A DNA stretch of 64,000 nt from Suillus spraguei (taxonomy: Eukaryota; Basidiomycota; Agaricomycetes; Boletales; Suillaceae): assembly GCA_016800925.1 (NCBI GenBank), contig JABCPU010000122.1, positions 1-64,000 on the forward strand, given 5' to 3'. Both the position numbers and the translations under genes were made by a program. Under the pieces are notes generated by a model. It saw nothing but the letters and a program-made list of their open reading frames with translations, did no database searches and was not told where the DNA came from. This document shows, in pieces, positions 31,868 to 43,417 of this stretch (its first letter is position 1; each line of letters opens with the position of its first letter).

Positions 31868-31937
31868 CAATTCGTTACTACTGCAATAAATAAAGAATGA
31901 CTGGTCATTCTTTATTCATTGCAGTGGTAATGAATTC
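31868..31937. repeat. Hairpin, 33-bp arms with 4-nt loop
   Basis: The left arm (31868-31900) and right arm (31905-31937) pair with four mismatches, and the loop is CTGG. It lies only 20 bp from the foldback at 31681-31847. Confidence 0.85.
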
Positions 31938-31939
31938 TT

Positions 31940-34050
31940 CTCTGGCTTGTTGAGCAGCTCGCCTCACGATAACCTGCTGAGCTTGTCTACGACGTATACT
32001 GACAGGCAGAGAGGAAGAAGGCCCAGCCTCAGCCTGAGCAGAGTTTTTATTCATGATACTAATAGCAGTAACTGTAAGCAAGTAGGAATAACATGTATAT
32101 AATGTAATCGCACTTACAATCTCTTGTGATAAATGCAAAAACGAGTGATCCTACGACAGTCGTGCACGCAAAATGTGGGAGTTCAATTTACAAAGACACA
32201 GAAGTGGAATCGTTTGCACAAGTTGCAAACGAACACACGCAAACCACGCACGAACGAACAACGTACAATCGCAGAGTATCACACAAATTTCCATTTCGCG
32301 TATCTGACCTTATCAAGTATGTAATAATTCTAAAATTCTCTTATCTCACCCGCTCTCAGCCTGTGCAGATTTCACTGGGAATGACTGTCCGCAGGCAAGC
32401 GGGGCGCTTGTAAATAAAATGTCGGCAACTTCGAGTACTCAATACAGCGTATCTTTGCGAGCAATGTCGACCACTTTAGAAAGGCAACCATAGCAAGGCG
32501 AAATTCCCTGGCGTCGGGACAAGTGTAAGGCTGGTCGTGAGTTCAGCAGGGAATTGTGAACAGATCAAGTGAGAGAGTAACAGCGAATAGAGGAAAGGAA
32601 TAGATTTGTCGTATGTAGGTATGCGCAGGACTAGACTTTGAGACAAGTGACAGGGCGGGACGTTTCAAGGGCTTTTTCTGAGGTACTTTTGAGCGGGAAT
32701 CTTCTAGGATAGAATTCGCTGTAGATACCAGAGTGTATATGAGCTACTTATACTGAGAATGGAGGGTCTTCGGTCATGGGTGAGCCATACAGAAAATAAA
32801 GAGGGTACGAAGATCGACTGAGTAGCTTTTGACAGAATAACTAGGCTCGAATAGGCGACTTTTGAAAATAGCGTGTCAGTAACGAGGGAGAAGGACTGAA
32901 TGTAGACAGAGATAACGAGTTTGCAGTAACGGGATGAAACCATATGGATTGAAGACGGCAGTGAAGTAATAAGGGAAAAGAAAGGATGTATCTGCGTGAC
33001 TCGGATGGCATCAGTGAGTCATATGGCTGACGTTAGTACCTGGCGGTTCAAAACGTCTTTATTTTTGAAGGTCGGTCGGTGCGTAAAGGATGCATAATCT
33101 TTACACAAGTACCAAAAAGTTGTCCGATTCACAACAACCCTCGTACCCTGAAGTCGTAGCTGTATCATCTGCACAGATTTGAATGGTCGCGATTGCACTC
33201 TGTTAAGGAGAAATGGTAGCAATATTTGGCTGATCTATTCAGTTGAAATCATGTATGGAAAATCGCGTCTCGAAGCTGATGGAGAAGAGCAAGTCAACAT
33301 TTTTGCCGCTATGTGGGTCCTCTCACCCCGATGAGAGATGACAATTGAGGAAAGGTCAAATGCGTACATCATATCCAGGACGGGAACGTTTCGCGGCAGT
33401 GGTCTGCTAACCAGTATCAGCGGGTTGGATTGTGCTACAAAGTGCTACAGAGCACTCCGTAGCGAATTACGTTTTCCTGATGAGCGATAAGTATCTGGTA
33501 CATGAATTGCCCATGTCAAAGTCAGCGAATGAGCGATAGGACAACAAACCAGCTCGTTCCAGGAACGAACTACGCTCCCACACATCTGAGAACCATCTCC
33601 ATGAAGTGTACGTCAAAACAATGGAGGTTTTCGAATCTCAAAACTGTGGAAGATGCAGCTTGGACGTGTTCGTCAGGTACCATGGAATGAAATAGACGAT
33701 GAAATAGACGAATGAAAGAGCATCATCCGCCCATACTATGCACGGGATATGAGTTCCCATTACTGCACGCGCAAGCTCGAGTTAAATATCCTGCATTTGA
33801 ATGCTATCGTTACTCGAATCATAATATAAGGAAGGTCATTTATAATGAATATTATATGGTACGAAGAAACTTAAATTAAACGAAACCCTCTATGCGCTAT
33901 AGTAAGCAATGGGTGGGTATGGTTGCTTCCTTCGACTTACATAGCTAGCTGTCTGATACGCTCTCTCGCTGCGCATGTAATGTGTTTTATCACATGTAGG
34001 AACAATACGGGTCAGTGTAAGAGTCAACAAAAACATGGCAAGACGAACGA
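31940..34050. other. Intergenic stretch, no gene recognised
   Basis: No domain or consistent exon structure is visible. A minus-strand open frame (32138-31905) reads from AT-rich DNA into the neighbouring hairpin and is probably not a gene. Confidence 0.45.
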
Positions 34051-34063
34051 TTCATGATGGCAA

Positions 34064-34545
34064 TTATCTGTTCCTGCTCTCATGCTCGCGCTTCTCTATC
34101 GCCTGTAGCGAGTCAGTGAGTATGTGACAAAGCAAACAAACGATTGCAGTACAAGCGGTGCACTCCCCATCACCCTGCAATCCCCAAAACTGACTATGGC
34201 GAGCTTTCAGATGCGCACATATCTGAGTAAAAGCCTGCTTGCGAAGCGGCACGTCGTCCAAGGAGAATTTGTTTTGTTGCAGCCTATGATAGCATCGACG
34301 CAATCAAGAATATGGAATATAATAGCGGGAGAGTCGCCGAGGGCAGAGGAGCATGAGTTGTCTGATTGTGTATCTGCAGAGTTCTCCGTCTGGGGCACAT
34401 AGTCTGGATCATCCGATTCCCTGGTCTTCTCCGAGTGCTCCAACTGGTGAGAAAATGGCCGGTCGACTTCGTAGAACGCCCAGTATATTCCACAAGGTAG
34501 CACCGCGCCAAGTGACCGGAAATTTGGATCAGCAGCAAACGCATG
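34064..34545 (-). pseudogene. Hypothetical fragment, frame-broken
   Basis: Two overlapping minus-strand frames look protein-like: an acidic stretch (DDPDYVPQTENSADTQSDNS) and, one frame over, SLDDVPLRKQAFTQICAHLK with GECTACTAIVCLLCHIL. They could be one gene with a single-base break near 34285. I do not recognise the family. Confidence 0.35.
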
Positions 34546-34697
34546 TATAGCCTACTGAGCCACTTGTGAGGATAGAATAGGATGGCATTGAATGGAATTA
34601 ATAGCGTTTGAGCCCTGGCTTGATTTCAACAATCAGGATGACATGTTTTTCAATGTCACGGAGCGGAAATTCCCCTGGTCGAATGGCACGACGGAGT

Positions 34698-34778
34698 ACT
34701 TGAACGAAGTCTGGTACCGTAACAGAGCGTTTGAAAACTTTCCAAACGCTCTGTCAGGGTACCAGACTTTGCTCAAGA
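34698..34778. repeat. Foldback, 36-bp arms with 9-nt loop
   Basis: The left arm (34698-34733) and right arm (34743-34778) pair with five mismatches. The inner part is AACAGAGCGTTTG against CAAACGCTCTGT. Confidence 0.85.
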
Positions 34779-34899
34779 TGCCGAGGCGGGGGAGATATTC
34801 GCATACGGCCACTAGTAGATTGGCTGGATGGTGGCGTAGTATCATCGTCATAAACATCATACGTCGGCACGAGTGAGTAATGAGGGATTGTTGAGCAGT

Positions 34900-35440
34900 C
34901 TATTGTTTGGGTGTTGGAGTGTGCAAGGAGGTATTGTTGCAAGCAGATTGTAAGCACAATTGCTTACCTGAGTTCCCATAATCAGTACATATACCGCCGC
35001 TGATGCTGAAAGCTAAGCTTTCAGTATTTCACCTTTTGGTGTAACGCTTATGCGGGCGGCGGTCTGACCATGTTACACAGATGCCCCATACTCCATACCA
35101 GGGACAATTCTCTCTGGTACGATTGACGGCGGCATTAATGTTGACACGTAGTATAAAATCTGCGTTAGTGTTAGCCATTGTAGGAGTGATACTGAAACAG
35201 TGGACCAGAGTGAACCTTCCAAGTTGAGTTTGGTTGCACTTGCTCCTAACATTTGTAAGCTGGATGACGACATAGCCAATCACATTTCAGATCCAGACTA
35301 CCTACCTTCATCTATCGCGCTCTGAAATGTGCGGATTTGTCCTGTCAATTCTTGTCCGGTTCGTTCAGTGTTTCCCATAGTCATCCCGGCGGGTTTCCAA
35401 CATTCCAACATTGAACATGTCTCAATAATCCCAAAGCCTA
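34900..35440. other. Intergenic stretch
   Basis: No gene is recognisable. A short 9-bp palindromic pair, CTGAAAGCT and AGCTTTCAG, lies near 35006-35024. Confidence 0.45.
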
Positions 35441-35962
35441 TGTCTAGCATGCAGGTCTGTCCAGGTGTTATTTATTGATATCCCTCCCAATTGCTCTTGC
35501 TCAGCTTGGTGAAGCCAAACAAGACCAACAACCTGCTTCTGAACGTACCAAACAGTCCGAACCAAACTGTATCAACATAATCGACGCCACCGCCAGTTGT
35601 ATGGCTACTACGTATCTGAGAAGTGGCTCTACGAGACAGCTCGTTCCTTCTTCGCCAAGCTACATCCCGACTTTTCCGAAGCCAAAGCCAGGACCAATGC
35701 CCAAGCAGACCCCAGCTACAGCTTCTCAAGAACCTTCCTCATCCACTCGCTATCGACCTCTATGGCAATTCTACCTCGCGGACAGATGGTTCCAGCGGAA
35801 TGCATGGATCAAGAGGCGGTTTGCGTGTTGTACATCTTCAGTGATCAGTGGGATAGTTATGATCGGCGCCCTACTCAGGAACAGGTTGATGAACTGACTA
35901 TGTTTGTGGGCAGAGAGCCGCAGTGGTGGGTAGACATTATGCCACCGGGGTTCTATACATGA
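35441..35962 (+). CDS. Hypothetical protein, C-terminal exon clear, 5' end uncertain
   Basis: The open stretch 35597-35962 is convincingly protein-like (LYGYYVSEKWLYETARSFF, ILPRGQMVPAECMDQEAVC, QWWVDIMPPGFYT at the C terminus). It has no ATG near its start. A possible first exon begins MSSMQ at 35441, splices over a GT-AG intron to LGEAKQDQQPASERTKQSE, and reaches the main frame only with a one-base shift near 35593. The family is unknown to me. Confidence 0.45.
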
Positions 35963-36368
35963 GTATTTTGTTTCATTCGTGAAGAAATCATGGCGAGGCT
36001 GGACTAGGGGTCAAGGTCGATGTAGCATGGATTGTCCAAGTATGCGTGTACATGTGGATACTGGTTTCATCACATAAATAACAGAATGTTGACCCTTGAA
36101 CGACTCAGTCAGAAGTACTGTTGATGGACCCAATGCTCGGCTTTGAGCTTTCAGACTCAGATCTCTTATTATTGATTTGACATCAAGTACTATAGTAACA
36201 TATTTTTATTCACAGTCACTATCATGATGTCAGTTTCAGCTTGGCCCTACCTATCCTGTAGTGTTCGAGTTGGCCTGCCTACATAATCCGTGATAACTGT
36301 CCGTACTTCCGAACTACATACCACAAGATGCACAAAGAATCACAAAGAAGATAATGTGGTAAAAGTAT

Positions 36369-37493
36369 TCACCACCGCGTCATATTAGATTTACACATGA
36401 TGCGTCGCCACACTCTCGCTACAGGAGGCTCGTAATCCTGCGGGAATGACAAGTGAGACTTTCCGAAACTAAAGAGAAATAAACAATTACCTCATCCCAT
36501 ATAGGATCTTCATAACCATCCTCATCAACGGGCTCCCAACCTGGACATCCTTCTATCCAGCTATGTGGCGAATCAACAGGCGTGATCAACCTGAATGCTA
36601 TAGGGGTAACATACAATTTATCGCCTGGTTCAGGGTCTGGTACAGGCATACCACGCATATAACGTCGGATCAACGGGAGCTTTTGTTTTGCGGTGAAGAG
36701 TGGTGAAGCGAGGCCATCATTGTCGGTGCCCTGGCGGACGAAGTCCGAGTCCGAGCTGGACCACCACTCAAGGTTGAAGCCAACCTTTGACGGAAGAAGT
36801 GCCACAGATACAACCTCTTCGACTTGATTAAGGACATGAGCACGAGCCATTGATTGAAACAGAAAGAACATACGTTTACTTGAGAGATAGATAGACCACG
36901 CGCGGCACCTGTAGACTGATGTAACGAGAAACAGACCATTGAACTCTGGTATTCTGTATAGCACGTCGAGGACTTTATTATTTGGAATGTGATAAAGACG
37001 GGGCTTGTGTATGACAAGCACAGCGCTTCGTTTGCCCGAGAGGAACTTGAAATTCATCTTGAATGACGCTTTCTTAAAGTTCTCTTTCTTGCTAGCAGAC
37101 GGTCAGGACGATAATCCGACAAGATCTTCTCAGCTGTACTCACAACTCTGCCCCTGGATCAAAGGGTTGCTTCCTAGCACCTGCGGAAGTGACAATCCTA
37201 TCCTGTTCTACTGGATCCAACTCCGGCGGATAATCTGACATCGTGAGGTTCCCGTGGACAGCATCGAGTAGGACTTGGAATTCTGGATTATAGATGTTTC
37301 CGAGGACAGTGAATCGCATCGTATCAAGGTCAAAACGGCCGTACGATCCGACCTGCGCCCTTCGGTCAACCTGTCCATTTTACATCAATGTGATGTCGCT
37401 GACCTTGATTGGATTCTCTGGATCCCAGTTAGCGAAGAGGCCCGAGGTACTTTGCCTCATGAGGTCTATATATTTTCGTTCTGCCCTCACCAT
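36369..37493 (-). CDS. Conserved agaricomycete hypothetical protein
   Basis: At least five exons join in phase. Exon 1 is 37404-37493 (MVRAERKYIDLMRQSTSGLF). Exon 2 is 37144-37370 (VDRRAQVGSYGRFDLDTMRF ... SDYPPELDPVEQ). Exon 3 starts at 37091 (KKENFKKASFKMNFKF, VLVIHKPRLYHIPN, VLYRIPEFNGLFLVTS). The next exon holds EEVVSVALLPSKVGFNLEWW, PLFTAKQKLPLIRRYMR, GWEPVDEDGYEDPIWDE, and the last ends DYEPPVARVWRRIM and then SNMTRW. No transmembrane segment or catalytic motif is evident. I believe similar proteins are common in agaricomycetes, but no function is known to me. Confidence 0.75.
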
Positions 37494-37499
37494 GGTGGT

Positions 37500-38145
37500 G
37501 TGTTGTCCACTGGAGTCTGGTGGCGATAGTGGTCAGAGAGCAAGGCGTGAATTTGATCGATCACGATTGGCGCCAACACGTAATTTCGGTGTACAACTGT
37601 TGTTCTGTCCACGTGTACTGGTCGTGCCACTCGCTTCTCTACTATCATCACCATGTACAGACTCTATTACTATGCGAGCACAGAATATGGCGCATGCGAC
37701 GTGTGGCGCGTGTCACACTGCCTGTGCGGCACAGAAACTTGTCATCATGTCTGACTCAAGCAACGCCCAGGCTTCAATTCATTCTACTGACATCATGGCG
37801 CCGCGTTCGTGCCAGGTTGCGATGCATGAGCAATTGCTTGTTCTAGCTTATTCCATTTTGCCCGAGTCGTTTAGACTCGTGACTAGTCTGAAACCAGGCT
37901 GGTCTCGAGACTCGAACCTACGAGTCGTTATCATTTGCATTGTGGAGTCTCCTGTTTATCAGTCGTTGTCCTGCCATGTAATCTGAGATATGCCAATCTA
38001 TTAACCACCAACTTCCAATTGAACCCATACTCCAACTCCAATATACATGAGATTAGACCTGATGGCACACTGACAGTACTTTACCATAAGGACAGTACGT
38101 AAGTTAGGTGTCATATAAAACACAAGAGCCTATAAGAATAATGGA
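37500..38145. other. Intergenic stretch before the large foldback
   Basis: I see no gene. The plus-strand open frame here is the antisense of the gene on the other strand and its upstream DNA. Confidence 0.45.
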
Positions 38146-38149
38146 TGAC

Positions 38150-39370
38150 TGGATGACTTTCCGTAGGCAAAATAATCCAGAATAGAATATACCGGAGTCT
38201 CAAAAATATTACCAATACCGCTGATATGTTAATGTATACTGAAATAATCCCCCGTACGCTCATTCAATCAAATTTAGTCTGGTCCTTGATGGACAATAAC
38301 TTTGCAGTCCAGCAGCTGCTTCTCGACAAAGACGAGGCTGAACATTTCGATGACGATGAGAGACTTAGGGTGCTCGCTGCCGCTATCATTGCTGGGAGTG
38401 AGGTATCACAACAAGAGCGCATTGACACTCGGCACCCACATCGTTTGTACCTTTGCCGATCCCAACTACTTCCAAATCCTCGTATCAACACCCCATGGAA
38501 GGTGCTATATGATAGTCAACATGATAGAGCCTTCATCACTACAATGGGCGTTGATGTGCCCACCATCTCCTCACTACTTACTGCAGGCTTTGCGCAAGCC
38601 TGGTATGAGACACCAATGCCTCGTGAGGATGTCTCTGCGCACGGAACTCCAAGGATAGATAAACGCTCTTGGGCGAGATTGGAGGCACCAATCTCGCCCA
38701 ATGCAACCTAGTAATATCAATTTCCCGTCACTTCTTACGTTCTATCTGTGAAGATATCGCGTGACAGTACTGGGGATGATAGCGAAGATCTGCTGGAGGC
38801 TAATGGCATGCATAGTAGAGTTGAGATAATGTAGCACAAGCCCAAGTGCCCCTGCAGCATCAAGGGAGCGTTTATCTATCCTTGGAGTTCCGTGCGCAGA
38901 GACATCCTCACGAGGCATTGGTGTCTCATACCAGGCTTGCGCAAAGCCTGCAGTAAGAGATGGTGGGCACATCAACGCCCATTGTAGTGATGAAGGCTCT
39001 ATCATGTTGACTATCGTATAGCACCTTCCATGGGGTGTTGATACGAGGATTTGGAAGTAGTTGGGATCGGCAAAGGTACAAACGATGTGGGTGCCGAGTG
39101 TCAATGCGCTCTTGTTGTGATACCTCACTCCCAGCAATGATAGCAGCAGCGAGCACCCTAAGTCTCTCATCGTCATCGAAATGTTCGTCTTTGTCGAGAA
39201 GCAGCTGCTGGACTGCAAAGTTATCGTCCATCAAGGACCAGACTAAATTTGATTGAATGAGCGTACGGGGGATTATTTCAGTATACATTAACATATCAGC
39301 AGTATTGGTAATATTTTTGAGACTCCGGTATATTCTATTCTGGATTATTTTGCCTACGGAAAGTCATCCA
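38150..39370. mobile_element. Large foldback made from a PIF/Harbinger-like transposase 5' region
   Basis: The left arm 38150-38668 (519 bp) and right arm 38866-39370 (505 bp) are inverted copies, nearly identical apart from small indels, around a 197-bp spacer. Both arms encode the same protein start, on opposite strands: MLMYTEIIPRTLIQSNLVWS, DDDERLRVLAAAIIAGSEVS, FAQAWYETPMPREDV. In the right arm the frame continues into the spacer as DAAGALGLVLHYLNSTM and SLQQIFAIIPSTVTRYL, the N-terminal helix-turn-helix region typical of fungal PIF/Harbinger (DDE_Tnp_4) transposases. The catalytic DDE part is absent. The left copy ends in a short hairpin at 38669-38701. No clear target duplication was found. 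Confidence 0.85.
38669..38701. other. Perfect 14-bp hairpin at the inner edge of the left foldback arm
   Basis: TTGGGCGAGATTGG, loop AGGCA, CCAATCTCGCCCAA. It sits exactly where the left arm stops matching the right arm. Confidence 0.9.
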
Positions 39371-40118
39371 ATATACAAGCATGAATATGGTAGACCAGAC
39401 CGAGAGCGACTATATACAGCAGGTCCATGAGACAACAGCAATAGTCAGATAAGGTAACAAGTGCGAGATTGCGTAAACGGTGCACGAGAATTTCGGTAGG
39501 CAGCACTATCCAAGGCGCTACGCCATCACCAGCAGAATGATGAAAATAGATAGAAAGGCCTAAGCGACAAAGCACTGCGGTGACCTCTGAGCCATAAACG
39601 TTTTCGAAAAAGGCACAGAGCAGTAGCAGAAAGTGACGCTCACAGTCAGCCGGAAGTTGCACAGACACGAAAACATCAGACCCAGACTTTGCCAACGACG
39701 AGGCACGTATTTGAAGGAAATGGAGGTAGATGGCAACGACGAAGTTGGTTTTGTTGCGGCTGGCGACAGAAAAACCTGGAACACATCAGATAATCTGGGA
39801 CAAAGCCAAAGGTGAGATCTGATCGTGTCTTCGCTTGAAAAGACTCGAGGATACTGTTCAAGATACTGCTAAAAGGAGCATCTTCGGACGGAGCGAGGGA
39901 TAGTCGACAAATGCAAATGACAGAACAGTGGCGATAACCAGTGCTCTCAAAATGAGCCGGCGAGAGTGAGATAGACACATCGCAAAAGGTAATCCAGGCC
40001 GAGCAGGAGCGGTGATGGTATAAGAGATACTTGAGGCGCCAAGTACAATATATTTCAGGAGTGGCGCTATGATGCTGGAAGGACTCTGGCTTGGAGAATT
40101 AGGGTTCGAGTCAGACAT
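39354..40118 (-). CDS. Hypothetical protein, frame partly broken
   Basis: A start at 40118 (MSDSNPNSPSQSPSSIIAPL, LGASSISYTITAPARPGLPF) leads in three frames through SEDAPFSSILNSILESFQAK, SRNKTNFVVAIYLHFLQ and SGSDVFVSVQLPADCERHFL to LVYHIHACILDDFP. Composition is protein-like throughout. The changes of frame near 39880 and 39780 may be introns or single-base errors. The product would be 230-260 residues. The family is not recognised. It abuts the right arm of the foldback. Confidence 0.4.
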
Positions 40119-40159
40119 GTTGGGGATGAATCGGTGATTGATGCAGCGACTCATCCCTC

Positions 40160-41640
40160 GCTAGCAGGATTTAACCACAGAGCAGCCTGAGTGAGTGCCC
40201 GGATGGATAATCACTGTCGTATGAGCCAAAAACCACTGTTTTCGACGGAGACAAAGGGACGGCGATCTCGCTAAGAGTTGCAGAAATCAAGTGGAGCTCA
40301 TTTGACTCGGATGGTAAACAACTTGAAAACTTACCTTTGACAATATTGCATTGTAGTGTCTTGCACGGTGAGGGATTGGTTGCTTGACAAGGTCACCTGC
40401 AGTTGGTAATAACCACCACCAAGTGCGGCTGGTCGCAGGTCAGTGTGCGCGGTGCGATTCCAGGGTTTCGTCACTGCCCCGCAGTGCCCACACAAAGCCC
40501 ACAAGCCCAAGTCAGGTTAAAGATTTACAAAAGAAGTTAGCATGGGGCGTCTCTTCAAAGCGGCTAAATGAGTTTTCGAAATTCTGGTCCGACAGAAAAT
40601 AGCTATGATAGGACCGAACTTACGCAAGCTCCGTCAATTTCACACACACAATGTTAGTTGGATCGGAGTTGGATCGGAGTGCAGAATTCGACTAAGCACT
40701 TCTCCTAATGCTGTGGGCAGAAAGCAGAATCATCTGTTGTTTTCAAGTGGTTTCACCCATTGCTATGATGGATGAAAAACCGCTCGACAGCAACATAGAA
40801 TCAATATTCCATGTCCTATCTCCATTTGCACTGCCTATAATCCATGACCGTAATTTCATCCTCAATTGCTGCAGGCACCAATCCCTCGTCGACGCGCTGC
40901 AGTTTAATGTTCTCCCTTTCAAAACTTCCTTCCTGTCCACGATGATCCAGTCCGAGGCAAACTCTGCTCATTATTTTTTCCGCATTACAAATATCTTCGA
41001 GCCGAGCAAACTCAGCATCAATATCATTGATTTGGGACTTTTGAAATTGTCATCAGAAACCGCTCAAACTGAAGGAATGAATGCAAAGTCGGTTTCGAGC
41101 TGTTTGCCAGCCTTCGTATCAATCCCCAGAAGTTCGCTCCAGGTTGTGTGTAATGTGCAAGTGAGCGTGGCGGCATTCTGTCAGCAACATTCTTAAGGTG
41201 GACTCGGACGTGACAGCCACGATCTGTTGAACTTGGAAGAAGTAGCATAATCACCCTTCTTGAAGTTGTTTTCAATGAGGGTGTTCATAGGCTGGCCCCC
41301 AGACTTGATAGCCATTGTAGAGAGTTTTAAAGTGCTTCAATTCACGCTATCATACACTGAAATGATACATTAAACTATATAGTACATCCCGCGGTTCTGC
41401 AGGTGCGGGAGGTTCTGCCGCCTGCCTGGCAGTGCCAGTTCTGCCCTGCCATGCGGCAGAATGGCAGAGTTCTGCCCACAATACTACCTCCTCCACTGAC
41501 GTGGGGATGTAAGCACGTGCCAAGCTATGACACGCAACGACTGCTGTTCCACAGGAAAACCTCAAGTGCATATCGGAGTATTGAGAAAACTGGTAATGAC
41601 ATGGACATAGAAAAATAGCTGGTACAGTAAACTCTATAAA
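40160..41640. other. Intergenic stretch, one weak open frame
   Basis: The frame 40708-41196 (with SIFHVLSPFALPIIHDRNFI) might be a relic but has no known domain. At 41391-41480 the hexamer TTCTGC and its complement recur five times in a GC-rich patch. Otherwise nothing stands out. Confidence 0.4.
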
Positions 41641-41648
41641 CCGATCCC

Positions 41649-42422
41649 TCATCGGTCTTCAGCCCATTCCTGAAGAGGATTTGAGGTCATTTATAAGACT
41701 TGAATGGTTGAAACTTACATTCTCTTTGTTGATTTGCGCCTTTGATCAAAATTTGGCTCGTGATGGCAGTAAGGAAGACGAACAGAACATACCTCTTCCT
41801 CCGGAGTGAACTCATTGACGATATTAAAGAGACGATGGATTTCGTCAGGGGTTTTTGCCTTAATCATGTTGGCAACTACTTTGCATCCAAGGTCGCTGCA
41901 AGGTGATAAGAGGGAGTCGTATAACTACCATCTTTGTGACTCACAGCAGAGACTTGATATCGAGATAATTTGCAGCGAGGATGAGCTCGAATAACATTTC
42001 TTGGTCAACGATCATGAACTTCTGGTCCCATTCGCTGATATCGGTTGTTCGCCTGCGGATCTCATCCTGATTCTGGTCGGGGTCTGCGCTAGGCAAAGGT
42101 TCACCTCTATGGTGTTCGCAGTACTCTATGACCTGTGCAATAGTGGGTGTGAGCACGTGGTTATCTAGCTCTAGGGCAAAGAAGAATGCTGGTCCATAAA
42201 TATCTAAGATGCCAACCTTGCTCAGTACGGCTGAGGAAACGTTAGCCAAAGGTATAGATTCTCCAACATCTGAGCATGGCAACATCAACATTGTGACTCC
42301 CATGAGTGGCAACGATAAAAAAGAGTACCTTCAGATGTGAAGTCCTTGATGAGAGCGCTGCGCTCGACAACCTCCTTGTCGACTACAAACTCCACATTAT
42401 CGGAAGTGACAAGACGAACCAT
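41649..42422 (-). CDS. SKP1: SKP1, SCF ubiquitin-ligase adaptor
   Basis: SKP1 links F-box proteins to cullin 1 in SCF ubiquitin ligases and also acts in kinetochore assembly in yeast. Six exons (42329-42422, 42217-42269, 41945-42132, 41793-41895, 41719-41739, 41649-41669) join in phase to give 159 residues, the usual length. Diagnostic parts: [20 protein letters not shown] at the start, [65 protein letters not shown] and the invariant end ENEWAEDR. All introns have GT-AG ends, and two exons are only 21 nt. The gene is intact. It shares the window with at least one F-box gene. The truncated long-TIR element lies just upstream. Confidence 0.97.
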
Positions 42423-42559
42423 GTTGATAGAATTGGTGAAGTGGTGACTGCGGTAGCAAAGAAGACGCGCATCTCATACAGCACTTCTCGGTGGTAATAG
42501 CAAAGGGTCTCAGAGACTAGTTTCTATCTGTTATGGGAAAGTTATCTGCGGTCGAAATC

Positions 42560-43170
42560 TATGATGCTTCAAAAGGAACTTTACATAATAAAGTGCGCGA
42601 TACACAACGTCAAGTGCGCGATACGACATCTCGAGATCTCAGCATTCGCTACCAAGCCTAAAATCCTATTAAGGCCTGGCCAGTAGTAGTAATGGGTGCA
42701 TTATTATTAAGGGAGTGCATCATAGAAAGGACGAGTTTGGTCAGGTAGCAAGGTATAGGTAGTAAAAGCTCCATAGTATGGTACTAGAGGAGACGCAGTA
42801 TGATACTAGAAAAGACGCTGAGTGGAAGAAGGGGCGAGAGATCAGATAGTTATATTCACGTCACCAATAAAACAATCTTCAGACCAGGGATCAATACGAG
42901 GGGGGCATATAGGGCTATCAGGGTCGCGGATACCACGCAGGATGATATCAGATGGTTGGGGCTCTACGAAGTCAGGCGGCAAGGTAACACGGTGATGTTG
43001 AACCTGGGAGAATGAAGCCGCATCGGAAGTGAATTGACAGTGCCGAAGTGTCTGGATTGGAAAAGAGCGGCCAGTCGGGGTGTATTTTGCGGGGTCTGTG
43101 GCACCAGAAACAGTTATCGAAACATTGGGGAGCTCATCGATATCTGCATTAGAACTTTCCAAAAACAACT
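42560..43170. mobile_element. Truncated copy of the long-TIR element
   Basis: It starts TATGATGCTTCAAAAGGAAC like the element at 14195 and carries two 21-bp subterminal repeats. Shared interior tracts include GGCCTGGCCAGTAGTAGTAA and ATCTTCAGACCAGGGATCAA. A minus-strand open frame (43168-42842, with VSITVSGATDPAKYTPTGRS and PWSEDCFIGDVNI) is partly conserved in the 14.9-15.3 kb copy and may be captured coding sequence. No right TIR is seen. It lies between SKP1 and the 3' end of UTP20. Confidence 0.65.
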
Positions 43171-43417
43171 AAATTGCAGGTGAGCGAGCAGGTGCTGTGG
43201 CGGTGTGGTGTAGGTGATGCATCGATGATCAGAAGGAGAACAAGCAGCTCAATTGAGTGTTATAAGCAACAAATGTAAGGAATGTATGATAGGTTATCGA
43301 CGACTCGGATGAATAAGGCGTCGATGCTACTCTCCCTCTTTTCGTTTCTTTAACCTTCCTCTAGTGTCGCTGTAAAACGTTCAACTTAGTCCGCGCGTAA
43401 ACGGCTTTTCAAAACAC

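Noticed and set aside
33390..33460. Possible tRNA-like sequence (GGTCTGCTAACC)
   Set aside because: No acceptor stem or T arm can be formed around it.
37294..37986. A 230-codon plus-strand open frame
   Set aside because: It is antisense to the first exons of the minus-strand gene at 36369-37493, which has consistent splicing and protein-like composition.
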